64,000 nucleotides of DNA from Sclerotiophoma versabilis (Eukaryota > Ascomycota > Dothideomycetes > Pleosporales > Didymellaceae). The notes under the pieces are model-generated. The model was not told where the DNA came from and searched no databases. It saw nothing but the letters and a program-made list of their open reading frames with translations. Positions 10,364 to 21,475 of this stretch are shown piece after piece. The stretch covers positions 124,001 through 188,000 of the forward strand of contig JAAROD010000011.1 in NCBI GenBank assembly GCA_012274445.1, read 5' to 3'. The translations under genes were made by a program, and so were the position numbers. Position 1 is the first letter of the stretch. The number at the start of each line of letters is the position of its first letter.

Positions 10364-11219
10364 AGTAGTTGCGCATCTCAATCCTACCGGACTGCTGATT
10401 TCACCGAACACAAGGTCTGGTCTGTGCACTCAAGCACACCGTAAGTCCATACAGAAAATCACAATCTCTGCCACTGCCGACAACCGCATCTCTTGATGTC
10501 ACAGTCACCATGGAAGAAGCCGTTGCAGAGCTAGATAACGTTAACGCTGATGAAGATCTTTGCTACGCAGAAATAGCCAAAATTAGAACTGGAATTATAT
10601 TGTTTACCACGGCATGCTGGGCAATGACTGCAATATTAAAACGGTAATTGGCGCGATCTAGAGTCCCTAGAGGTGCAAAGCAACGGTATCGGAACAAGCG
10701 CGCCAGTGACCGCAGTACCGTGTCTGTGTGCGCAATGCGCCGAGATTCTTATCAACTCTACGCGAAATGAGGCCACTGAGCACACACAATAGCCACTTTC
10801 ACAAATTGTCCTAGTGGTTTGATCTATAGATCTATGTGACAAAACCTGTACCTGCTACATGGTTGACGTTGCAGCCTCAGCAAGCAGTAACGGTTGGCGC
10901 AGCTGGGGGATCTCAGCGGCTTCAGCAGCAGTGTTCGGACTACCCAGATGTTTCTGACGCTTTTTTCTTCTGCGTGAGTGCTTATGAGACCTTTCGATTG
11001 CTAACCTTAGACTGTTATATAGCTTTAGCAGCGTTGTGATCTATCAGCGCAAAACACATGCTAGGAGCGTGATACACGTCCAACGACCATCCTGGAATGA
11101 CATCAATTTGACCTCTCGTATCTCCCATATTTATCTACTGAACACTCGTTTCAGTTTGCCAATGGCCCCTAGTCAGAAAGCCCTTTTTTTTTTTTTTTTT
11201 ATCTATGTTGGATGCTTCG

Positions 11220-11620
11220 TTAGCGCCAACGTTGTACGTAGCAATTCCGAGCTGCAGGACCTTAAAAGAGTGGATTTCATTTAGTATAAGAGTCAGATGA
11301 GTGATGATTGAAGCCCATATATGGTGTTATTCTAGTAAGAGACGAGCTAGTCTTGGTAGATGTCAAGGGAAGCGCGGAACCCAGCTAATTATATAGACCG
11401 ACGATGCTGGTAATACCTGACGCGGAAATTTCGAATTGTAGTTCTTGTAGGTAGTAGAAGACGAGAGTAAAGCTCATCTACGTGCTTGATGAGCTTCAGT
11501 TCTTGTTGTGGGATACGCTTATGTTGTACTGTTGCTTGCTGATCACGCGAGCGCGTCATAGCTGAGCAAACAAGATTTATGTTTCTCTGTAACTTTTGAC
11601 TATGGGGTATGACCACACGG
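11220..11620 (-). mobile_element. Remnant of transposase with CENP-B/Tc5-type HTH
   Basis: The minus frame 11616-11389 contains KRIPQQELKLIKHVDEL followed by PTRTTIRNF. This matches the pattern of the CENP-B/Tc5 DNA-binding helix-turn-helix in fungal pogo/Tigger transposases, where an LTPQQE...LVKYIDELT block is followed by LPPTR..IRNFA. After a frame change, a SWVPRF piece resembling the usual SWVTRFL follows, with stop codons around it. It is a decayed fragment without DDE core or visible terminal repeats. The assignment is by recalled family pattern. Confidence 0.55.
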
Positions 11621-12305
11621 CATTAGATAGTTTACCTCTACAAGAACTCCGTCTAATGGTGGAGTGTGGAGTTCCCGTCTAACGGCATCGTGGGGCTGAG
11701 TTGTAAAGGGGTGAAGTTTATTGCGCGTACAGACGGTACATGTTAACACAGCGTGATGTTGCAAGTTGTTGGGGTCGCAAGGGGAGGGATAAACACAAGC
11801 CAATACATCATGCAGGCAAGCACTGTTTCCTTGTAGTAGCACGTCTTGCAGCAGTACGTCACTTCAGGTATGGCAGACTGGCCTGCAATAATTCAGCCCA
11901 TAACATTCCAGCCCGTAGGAGTGTCAATCCAGTCTCCCAAGAATAAGTAAGAATCAGCAAACCAGCAGTTCCTGGCAAAAACCAACCGATGACATAGTAC
12001 GGAGTGTAGGAAGCACGCAGTTATGTGTTGATACAGTTATTGCTTGCCAGGGCAGAAAATGTGCACAAGTACATATTTGTCTGTATATATATAGCGATTG
12101 TAAGTCCAGATCAGAAAGCTATATACAAACTCTACTCCAGCGGGTTGAAACGGGAAGAACGCCTTTTCTAATAGTGCAATACTTTACGCCTAAGCTGCAT
12201 GCCATGTAATGATTGGTATGAATATCGAGTTCAATTCAATTCTCGATTCTCTTCTCGATGCTTTTCTCGATGCTCTTCTCTTCATTTTCGATTCTCAAAT
12301 CTCAC
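11621..12305. other. Gene-free interval downstream of BEACH gene
   Basis: Small frames only. At 12237-12290 a TTCTCGATGC-like motif recurs several times just past the BEACH stop codon. No gene recognised. Confidence 0.5.
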
Positions 12306-15300
12306 TCAATGATGCCGCTGAATACAATCCCACTCATACTGCATGGTGTTAGTTCTATGCCTTCTAATAACAGCCGCGACGATGGTACTCACGACTCTGC
12401 CGTCTTCGTCTCCAGTGTAGACGCTTCTCTCTAGTGGTAATATGCACGTTATCGGCGCGGCCGTGCGCTCGATCATCGGGTCTCCATGGGCGAGGACATT
12501 GACAAGGTCGATTGACCATGCGGATGCGGGTCGATTCGGCGTTGTGTGCGCTGCGGAGGAAGGGTTGCTGGCGATGAATGGAGTCGAGGGGTTGGGTGTA
12601 AGGTGGAAGATCTGGTCGATGTTAGAGTTGGGGCTTCATGCTAAAGAGGGGAGAATGCGAACCTTGACGATGCCGCGCCTGTGGCCGGTGAAGATGAGTT
12701 CGCGCTCACACCACTCATTGCCAACCCCTTCATATACAGCAATGGAGGTGATGCCCTCTGTATCGTCGTCGCCGTCACAGACGTCTTCATCGAGGAGCAT
12801 CGCGCCGTTCAGAGTAGTGATGATGAGTCTAGGTCCGACTGCGAGGACGATGTGACCGGTAGCGCTGTTGATGCGCGCGGCTTGAACCGACGTCTTCATT
12901 CTTCTCTGTCGCAGTCCAAGATCTAGCTCGCGGACAAACTCATTGCGGTTGAGATCCCACAAGAACACTTTACCGCCCTGATCTGCACTCAGAAACGCGG
13001 AGAAGGCACGGCTCGCAGCAAGGCAGTTTACAGGGGACTTGTGTCCGAAGAGACTCGTCACGTGCTGGAGCTCGATGTGGCCCTTTTCCGCGCGTATAAC
13101 GTTCCAGACCGCTAGCGTACAGTCTGTACCTGCTGTGATCAAAGTGCGGCCGTCGACGAAGAGTGAAGTAGTGAGCTGGCCGGAGTGCAAATGTTCAAAC
13201 AGTCCAAGAAGGCGCTTTGAGTGCGAGTCGTAAAAGCGGACCGACCCGTCTGTGAAGCCCCATTCCATATATACATTAAAGTGGGGCGGCAGGTTATGTC
13301 TAAAAGGGGCGGAGCAGAGGAGTTTGTCACTTTTGGTAATGTAGTTGAGTGAGGATATGCGATCGTGTGCATCTAGAAGTGTACCCGGAACGCGATGAAG
13401 ACTCTCAGCGGCGGTATCGAGCTTCGTTGCCTTTGCGACATTTTCTTTGGATGGATGCGGGCGTTGAAAGACTTGCGTAGGTGTTTGGCCGAAGTTGTTG
13501 ATAACACTGATCTTCTGTGCACGCTCCTTTTCATCGGTGATGCTGTCGAGGTCGATAGCGCCCTGATAAGTCATCCAGTGGAAGACGTTCGCTGCTTCAA
13601 CCGCGGCCTCACCACGCTGCTTGTGACCAAAAATCAAGTCGATCCAGTGATGGAGGTTTGCGCTGACGTGGGGACTCTCGAGGGCTTCGCGCTGCTTCGC
13701 AATGAAGATTGCTGGGTCGCCCTTTGCCCAGGGAGGCAATTGCACGTTGTCAATATTCGATTCGTCGGAACGCAGACCGAAATTGTAGCCATTGACATTG
13801 GTAAGAAAGTCGGGAAGATAGAAAAATTCTGGCGTGAGCTCACGCACATCGGCCATGTTCTTGTTCGATGCTGACTCCCATGCATTCTGAATCGAATAGA
13901 ACATGCGATCGGCATGGTCCCAAGTGCCACCCTGAATGAGGAAGAAGGCTGCACTGTATGGCTGGAGGCGCATGAGGTACGATGCTACAGTCATAGCAGA
14001 TGAATAATGCGTTCCAAAGTGGAAAGCGTGGTCCGGATCGCCCATCTCCGCGAACGAATTGAACCGTTCGCGTATTGACTGCTCTTGCCTTGGATGCTGA
14101 ATACCAATAGGCTTGCTGAGATCACGGAAGTTGCGCGGATCTGTCAGATCCAGTTCATCGCTCTCGTAGTTAGAGATGACCCAGGGGAATACGGGGTACT
14201 GCGTAAGATCGTTAAACGTCCGTCCAGCGAGGGTGTTGACAAACATCAGATAGTGGAAATTGGAGAGTTCGCCCTTCAGCCACTTTTTGGTCGCTGGATG
14301 CGACGAGACTGAGCTGAACGCGGACGCGAACCGCGAACCAAAAGTCTGTGGCGCTTCCTCAACATTGCGCAACGAGTCGAGCCGCCATGCAATCTCGGAG
14401 TTCACCAGCTTCTCTGGATTGACTACATGAGATGCGCGCTGCAAGACTTGTCCGTGTATGTCATTACGTGCTTGAGCCGAAATCGCAGTAAGCAGATAGC
14501 TGCGTCCATCGTCGAAGAAAACCTCGATAGCGACATCGCGGTGCAGGAAGCGGCGTTTGGAGATGCTGATGACTTCGCTCCACTTCCAGTGTCGCGCTGA
14601 CTCTTCCTGGTTTCTTGGTGGAGGTCGCCGGTTCGTGACTGCCTCTTTACCGGCAATAACCTGCACGTACGGGTCGCGCTCGTCCGGGGGCGCCTGCCAT
14701 ACTCGTACAATCTCGCCGTCTGACCTTTGGAAGAAGTCATCGAGCAAGTATAAGCAGTCCTTGCCTACAATGAGCAGTCCTTCAATAGCTTCCAACCCAA
14801 CGACTCGCGAGATGTTACAGACGTACTGCACCTGGTCGCCGCGATTGAGACTGCGCATGACCTTGCGATTCTTGTCTTCAAAGCCATCATCATCTTCGTA
14901 TAGAGCATCGACCATCTCAAAATCCTCATCGCTGCCCGACCCATCTTCCTGGTGACTCTCTTCCTTCGTCATGGTAGATGGTGTGCCGGATCGACGCCCG
15001 ATTGGTGTTACCCCTAGGGCGTCTTTTGCAGTGATTGGAGCGACGTTGGTATCTAGCTTCAGCCGCCCCATTGGATCTGTGTCTTTACGCTTAGGCTGGT
15101 ACTGCTGGTCACGGTTCGTGTTATCGAGGATGATGCGCATGCGTCGGCGGTCACGGCCTTCAGTCTCATCGAGCCGCCACTTTGCTGGTGGACTAGTATC
15201 GAACAAAGCGCAGGGCCCCTTCAGCTGATGATCGAGCTTGGTGAGCACCGTCTGAAGATATGTAGCGTTGTCTTGCTGGTCCTGCAGTACTCGCTGGTGC

Positions 15301-18300
15301 TTGATGCGTTCAGATGCATGGATGTTCGATCTCCAATGGCCTGTCGAGTTCTCGTGATGGTTCCAGATGTTCTCGTTCATGAGCTCTTCAGCTTGCCACT
15401 GCTTCAGCTTCTCCTTACGCTTGCCGATGCGCCTTGCAGACGTTTCCTCAGTGCGCTTGTTCTGCTCCTGCGCAAACTCCTCCCACGCCCTAGTCAACGA
15501 GCCGTAGAAGAATGTGTCGAGATCTGCCCTGTTCTTGTCGAACCACTGCAAAAACGTTTCGTTGTCCAGCTCTACTAATTTCTGAAACCCTTCAGACAAG
15601 TCCTTCTTATCCGGTTCTATAGTATTTCCGAGAATACTGGATGTTTCGTGAGGCTTCTGCACGAGCAGTAATCGCCAGAAGTTCGCTGCAGCCAGACGTA
15701 CCTGCTCATACTCGGAGGAGAGCTTGGTGTAGAACAGATAACAAATCATCTTCAAAGAGAATATATCAGTGTTTGCTGACGACAAGATGATCGGCTGCCA
15801 GTAAACCATCTTCTCGATGATTGATGTGGTGGTAAACCCATCTTCAGAATCGTCAGGTTCAGCGAGCTGGAGCAACGCGACCTTGAGAAACATGGCTCTC
15901 ATGGTCTGAATTGCTTGTATGCACAATCTGACGGACTTGATTGCTGCAATGTCTGGCCTCTCAAGGTACTCCAGCAAGAAGCCGGTAAAATCGAGCAATG
16001 GCTCAGCCCCCTGAAGGAACCAGCCTTCGAAGACTGCCTCAGAGATGTGGCTAACGAAGCGTGAAAGGTTGATGAGGACACGAGGCTCGTGGAGAAGATT
16101 TTGATCAAGCTGTAGGGAGTTCTTAACGGAGGATAGAATCTGACGTAGTATATACGACTCGAAGTAGGCTTGGTGCTCCTGGAAACCTGGTGGAGTTTTC
16201 ATGAAAAGACCGAGGCCTGGGAAGTCTTTTCGGGTAAAGAGTTGCTCTTTGAAGACTTCCAAGACGACTTCCAGCATAGCTTCTACCACCGAGCTGCCCA
16301 CCTTCATGGCCACAGGTGCGGTGTTTCTGGGTGAAAGAATAGGGTTCAAGGAAGGTTGCTTCGCCGCTTTCTTTGACTTATCCGCTGATACCAGGACGAA
16401 GGAGGACGCTCTACGAAATGGGATGACTCGTTGCGCGCCCGGAGATGGTACGGCAGGAACGTTATTCGTACGTATGATGGGTGTTTGCTGATTGCTGGTA
16501 CCAGACACTGGCTGAATGACCACATCTTGTCCTTCGAATGTGAGTGCGGAACCTCTTGAGAGCAGTTCAGTTTCTGCGCTGACACTGTCAGATGTAACAA
16601 TGACCGGGTACAGTACGAAGAGCAATTCTTGGACGTAGTTTGATGTGTTTGCGTAATCACGAAACACCTCAGATCGGGCATGAAGCTCCGACAGAAACTG
16701 GATGGCTGAGTTGAGCACTACAGCATAGTTGTTAAGGCGCTCTGACTGCGGTGCTCTCGTGTCTGGCCCTGTTAGCATCGGAATGGAGTTGCAGAATGCT
16801 CACTCACCAATTGCAGGCTGCTTAGCATTGAGGGACATAGTTCTACGACGTCCCCTTGTTGGAGTGCTGTTAGTATTCTCGTCCTTGGGGCGCTCTACGT
16901 TGGTCGTCTCGCGATCTCGTACAATGGTACGCAGTCCAGTGTCTAGCATAGCTGTAATGACTGGAAAGATTTCGGAATGTGCTATTCTCAATTTAGACTG
17001 CGGCGAGTGCGTCATGAAGATATCGACTAGGTTGAAGACATCGAAGTCGCGCTCGAAGTCAATGGTGGCTACGTCGCGATCAAAAAGAATGGCGAAACAA
17101 ATGGTCCAAATCCCAGGGGTGTTCCACCAATGCCGGAGCCTATTCTTCATGACGACAAAGCCGCCTGTCTTGTCACCAAACTTCCTGACATACGGTGATC
17201 CATTGACAACAAGAAGGCGGGCAAGTATCTTCGCGCCAAGTACAACAACGCGTTGGTCAGTCTCTGCAAGCAGGTACAGAAGCCACTTGCCCGTTACATT
17301 TTTGGCGAATCGGATGACTTCATGAGGGTTGTGAGAGTCGCACAAGAACTCAGAGAGAAGATTCAGTATGGCTATGCCTAAGTCTGGCAAGGAGAGCGGT
17401 GAAGACTCTGGCGTCATTGATGATGGACTAGACGATCTGGGCGTAAGGGTGGGTGTCAAGCTAGGGGGTGTGCCTCTACGCAGGCGCAAAGTGCTCGCTT
17501 TGGGCCGGAGAGATCGTTTCGCGTACGAAGCGCGACTATCATGCAGGGCATAGGTGACGAACAAAGACAGAGATCGAGCGTTCTCGCCATTGAAGTTGAT
17601 GTGCAACAGGGCCTTGAAGGCATCAAGGAATAGTGGGAAAGTCTGTGGAGTAAAATCCTCGCCCTTCAGAGCATCGGTCAAGCGCTTTACAACTCCTGCG
17701 GGCTCTGTCAGTAAAGCTCAGAAGGCATGGAAACACACATACTGATTCTGTGGAAACGTTTGGCATTGTAATGATGATGCTTGCTGCCCTTTGCAAAATG
17801 TATGAACTGCGTGTAATACTGCTTTTGAGTATACAACGACGTCGCCCTACGCCAGATCTCGAGATCCACAAGTAGCACTCGGTAAGCAAGCGGGTTGATG
17901 ATGAGCGATTCTTCCGGATGTTGCTCGTCATAGCCAACAAAGCGAAGTATGACTGAGAGTAATTGTGCAACAAAATCCTCGCACTGCTCTGGAGTCACAT
18001 CGAGGGAGGATGCATTTCGCATGACCAAGCCGCCCATTGCGAATCCAATCTTCTGGCGCAGGACCTCGGCAAGAATGGCAAATCCATTGCTCTGCTCCAT
18101 GGCTTCGCAATTTCTCCAATTGCCTTCGACCGCCTCCAGGAGAATCCTTACCGCACGCAGTACACTCTTGAGCGATTGAGCAGCCTGTACAAGCTTTAAT
18201 CCAACAGCAGCACACCCGCCGATGCGCCATATGGCATCATCGAGTGACTGGGGAACTACAACGACTGGGTTACCTGATAACCTACCGAAGCCACGAGCTT

Positions 18301-20389
18301 GTGACAAAGCATCGTTGACTGATGGAACAGCAGCATTAATGACGATGGGGGTACTGTGTGCCCTTGTGTATCTGTGAAGAGCTCTTGCAGAGTCTCTAGA
18401 CAGCGACTTGATCAGCTGAGATTCATCAATAGCGTTCCTATCATCATCATCCATGACCGAGCTGGGCGAAAAGCTTAGCAGGATCTTTGATTCTGGCATG
18501 AGATAACCTGCGTTGGAGCGGATTGCTGTTACAATGTCTGAGCGCTCCTCTCGTCCAGGGTGCAGCATCTCGTTATGAACGTGCAGCTCTGCCGAAGTGC
18601 GATACGTCTGAAACGAGCCAAGTCTGTCCTGAAAGTTACCGCTGTATCTTGGACCTAGCTTGTGATAGACGGCAATTAGTTCGTCTGATAAAGGCTCGGC
18701 AAAGAGGTGAAATGAGGCCATGGAAAGCTTAGACGTCAATACATTCCTCCCCAGTCTAGGGGCAAGATTACGTGGTGTACCCAAGAAAGCCAAGATGTGA
18801 TGCTTTGAGGTGCTCGAAGACAATGAGGCAAAGCTGTCCTGACTGCTGTCCAACACCGGGGGATGCGAGGGGTAATGCGCCTTCATTGTCTCGGTGAACT
18901 CGCCGTCGACAAAGATGGAAGCCTTGTGGGTGCCCATGCCCATGCCCTTTGCACGTCGGTGCACAACGGCAATGTGGTACCATTGACCCTCTTCAAAGCG
19001 CGGAGCTTTCTTGAAGCGAACGCTGGGAACGACACCAGATGCGTGGCCCATGTATGTCTGCAATATGAAGCAGCGTGTGTCTTTCTCAAGGTATGCCATC
19101 AGAAAGCAGGTCTGTGTATCATCGTATGCGCCGAAGAGGGTGGTGTGGCAATTGGAATCGTACTTGTCCACACGTATCCACGTCGCAAATGTATAACCGC
19201 CGCCCTGGGAGACGGGTGGGAAGGGTCGGCCGAGGTCTGGGAGCTCGATGGCGCTGAAGCCGTGTAGGGAGAGATCGAACTGTATAAAGTGAGGGGCTCG
19301 CGAAGTCTGCATACCTCGATGGAGATATTCGGCAGCCTGTTCTGATGATGCTGCCTTGCGGAAAAGATGGTAGGCATCGTCGAGCTTGTTGATGCCGTAC
19401 TCAATCAGGCTGTCTGCGAGCTCTTGCAGTAAGCCAGCCTCGGCGGAAGCGCACGTGTTCTCGAAGAGCAGAGGTAAGATGGAGCTTAGCAGACCAGTGG
19501 TGTGCAGGGCAGCCTTGTTGTATGAAGACAGCTTGGTGATGTCCAGTATGGCGAGCAGAACGGCGACAGAGAGCGGCTTCGACTTGGTCCCTGGTGCATG
19601 CTCGCCGGACAGACCGCGCCAGAAGTGGAGGATGGCAGGCATGATGTCTGGGTTCTGCAAGACCTCGTTGCCGCTGAAGAGCTTCCGCAAGTGGCTGCGC
19701 AGCGGGTCAAGGTCAACACTGGACTCGCTGTACACAGAGCGCGGGCTCGAGACAACAATGTCGGCGGGCTGGGCGTCGCCCCCCTGCGGCGCGGGACAGT
19801 GCTCGACCATCTTGTCCACGTGTCTGAACATGGGCGTCATGGCCTCCTCGCCCAGCGCAAAGGCAAAGAGAATGCCAAACAGCTGCTCCTGGCCTGCGTC
19901 GTCCCGCTCGCTGTCCGACTGCCGGCCGAGGACGCCTGTGCTGGCCAGTGCCTGCTCCAGCGCGCTCCAGCCGTCGGCTTGGACGCGCCTGGCGAAGAAG
20001 CGTCTGTTGCCGGCATGCTCGTTGAGGGCGTCGGAGAGGACGTCGAGGGCGGCCTTGATGACGTCGAAGAAGTCGATGCGGTCGGGGGCGGAGAGGGCGG
20101 CGGGGGTGTAGAAGCCGGCGAGCGAGCGCAGGGTGGTGAGCAGCACGTCGAAGCCGCGCACATGGCGGAAGGCGTCTTTGGTGTGTGGCTGGTCGGTCGA
20201 GTCTATCAGCAGCTGGCGCATGCGGCGCAGGACATGGCTCTGGCGCTGCAGCGTGTCTGAGCGCGGCGGCGACGTCTCGGCGGCGCGGACGAGGTCGTCG
20301 GCCAGCCCGCGCAGCTCGGCCATCTGGTCGTGCATGGGCGGCACCCTCGAGGCCGCCGTCGAGGAGCGGTGCGGGCGTGCGGTCGCCAT
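12306..20389 (-). CDS. BEACH-domain protein (Bph1/LvsA/neurobeachin-like)
   Basis: Large membrane-trafficking scaffold of about 2628 residues. Exons, 5' to 3': 20389-17743, 17695-16808, 16762-12663, 12611-12393, 12338-12306. Introns are 45-54 nt and all joins keep frame. Domains: helical N-terminal region; concanavalin-like domain around residues 380-570 (GGGYTFATWIRVD, GQWYHIAVVHRR); armadillo-like middle; PH-like domain from about 1815 (VGLEAIEGLLIVGKDCLYLLD); BEACH domain about 2010-2285 (FHYLMFVNTLAGRTFNDL, YPVFPWV, FHFGTHYSSA, NVFHWMTYQGAIDLD); WD40 repeats to the end. A TGA at 12636 closes the long third frame, but a 51-nt intron (12662-12612, branch CTAAC) removes it. The next two exons restore the family C-terminus (ITCILPLERSVYTGDEDGRV, then YEWDC). 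Yeast Bph1 acts in protein sorting and cell-wall integrity; role here by homology. Confidence 0.93.
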
Positions 20390-20550
20390 CTTCAGGCGCG
20401 GCCGCCGCTGCGGGAGTGTGTGGGGGTCGGGCGGCGCGGCGAGAGGCGCTCAACCATGTCTCTGCGGGCGGGTGCAGTGCATGGGGAGGGGTGCAGTGCT
20501 GCGGTGGGTGGTGCGGACGCGTCGAGTGGGCAGAGGGCCTGGGGCTGGGG

Positions 20551-20664
20551 CTGCTGCTGTCTCCGTGGGCTGCTGCTGTCTCCGTGGGCTGCTGCTGTCT
20601 CCGTGGGCTGCTGCTGTCTCCGTGGGCTGCTGCTGTCTCCGTGGGCGGCTGCTGTCTCCGTGAC
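20551..20664. repeat. 19-bp minisatellite, five perfect copies plus one partial
   Basis: The unit CTGCTGCTGTCTCCGTGGG occurs five times without change (20551-20645) and once degenerate (CGGCTGCTGTCTCCGTG). It lies 160-275 bases before the BEACH start codon, so it is likely in the promoter or 5' leader. Confidence 0.95.
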
Positions 20665-21118
20665 CCGCTGCCTCGTCCCACGCCGCGCATCGAAGGGTGA
20701 GGCTAAACGGCGGCGGGCCTTGACTGGAGCTTGGGCCCGCCTCTCCAACACCGCCAGCGCCAGGCACCACCTTCGAGGGCGGTGCCGCAGCGTCGTGGGG
20801 TCCAAGAATGCACTGAGGACACTGAAGAATGCGGTGCGCGCTGGTCATGGGCAGCCTCCTGGTACCGCGCCCGCCTGCCGCCCGCCGTGTCTCACGCGCC
20901 CGCTTGCTGGCTGCTGACTGTCGAGCGGGCGTTCACGAGGTGCTCGCGCCGCTGCGCCGGATAGGGAAGCGGCGGGGCCAGCGTCGCCGCACGACGACGA
21001 CGCAAGCAGCCGGGAGGTCTGCAGTGCACCATGGCCCTCGCGGTAGATTCAGCCCCAAGGCCATGTCGGCCACCAGCCAGGCGCTGTTGACGACATCCGG
21101 GCCTAGCGATTGTTGACC

Positions 21119-21174
21119 GTCCGCTGTCCGCTGTCCGCTGTCCGCTGTCCGCTGCCCGCTGCCCGCTGTCCATT
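21119..21174. repeat. 7-bp tandem repeat GTCCGCT
   Basis: Five GTCCGCT, two GCCCGCT and two decayed copies in a row, in the divergent promoter region about 300 bases before the subtilisin ATG. Confidence 0.9.
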
Positions 21175-21475
21175 GTCGACTCTCGCAACAACTGCCTGCC
21201 ATGGCGCGTGCTGCCTCGCCCGCGATAGGCTAAGCGCGCAGTGAGGCTGGGGTAGCTCCAATCTTGGAAGTGATTCACGTCATGTGCTCGGTCCCTGCGC
21301 CCTCGGCCTTGATAAGAGCTCCATCTGCTCCCCAAGCTCCGTCTCCAGTCATCTGCCTCCTCCCCCATCACACTCCTCCACACTCTCCATACATCTTCAG
21401 CCCTTCTCTACTTTCCCACTCCGTCTCTCCCTTCATCCTCCACAGCTAGCCTCGCAGCGCGAGACAGCCACCATC

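Larger units (their letters stand above)
9997..11220. other. Gene-poor interval with short repeats
   Basis: Contains a 12-bp tandem repeat and a hairpin, listed separately. A 45-codon frame at 10510-10647 and a 67-codon frame at 10836-11039 have no recognisable domains. A frame beginning at 11161 encodes a secretion-signal-like hydrophobic segment that includes a run of 17 T (11184-11200) read as polyphenylalanine, followed after ~20 residues by a stop; I do not call it a gene. Confidence 0.4.
20390..21475. promoter_or_regulatory. Divergent promoter region, BEACH gene / subtilisin gene
   Basis: GC-rich 1.1-kb region between two divergent start codons. It carries a 19-bp minisatellite and a 7-bp repeat (separate entries) and, before 21476, a long C/T-rich leader typical of highly expressed fungal genes. 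The long overlapping open frames here are by-products of GC-rich repeats. Confidence 0.6.

Noticed and set aside
10836..11039. 67-codon frame with a possible 37-nt intron ending in CTAACCTTAG
   Set aside because: Vaguely like the end of a LysM domain (QCSDYPDVSDAFFFC), but no LysM core, no signal peptide and too short an intron.
11740..11880. Minus-strand Cys-containing stretch near 11850 as a fourth ten-Cys paralog
   Set aside because: It has a CC and a few cysteines but lacks the spacing, the DADCC motif, a signal exon and splice sites.
19598..20260. Long plus-strand frames (220 and 241 codons) opposite the first BEACH exon
   Set aside because: They are antisense shadows of a GC-rich coding exon with Pro/Arg/Ala-rich or valine/glutamate-rich low-complexity translations and no domain.
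20330..20917. Frames of 130-195 codons rich in repeated CCLRGLLLSPWAAAVS or its antisense
   Set aside because: They only translate the 19-bp minisatellite and flanking GC-rich DNA.
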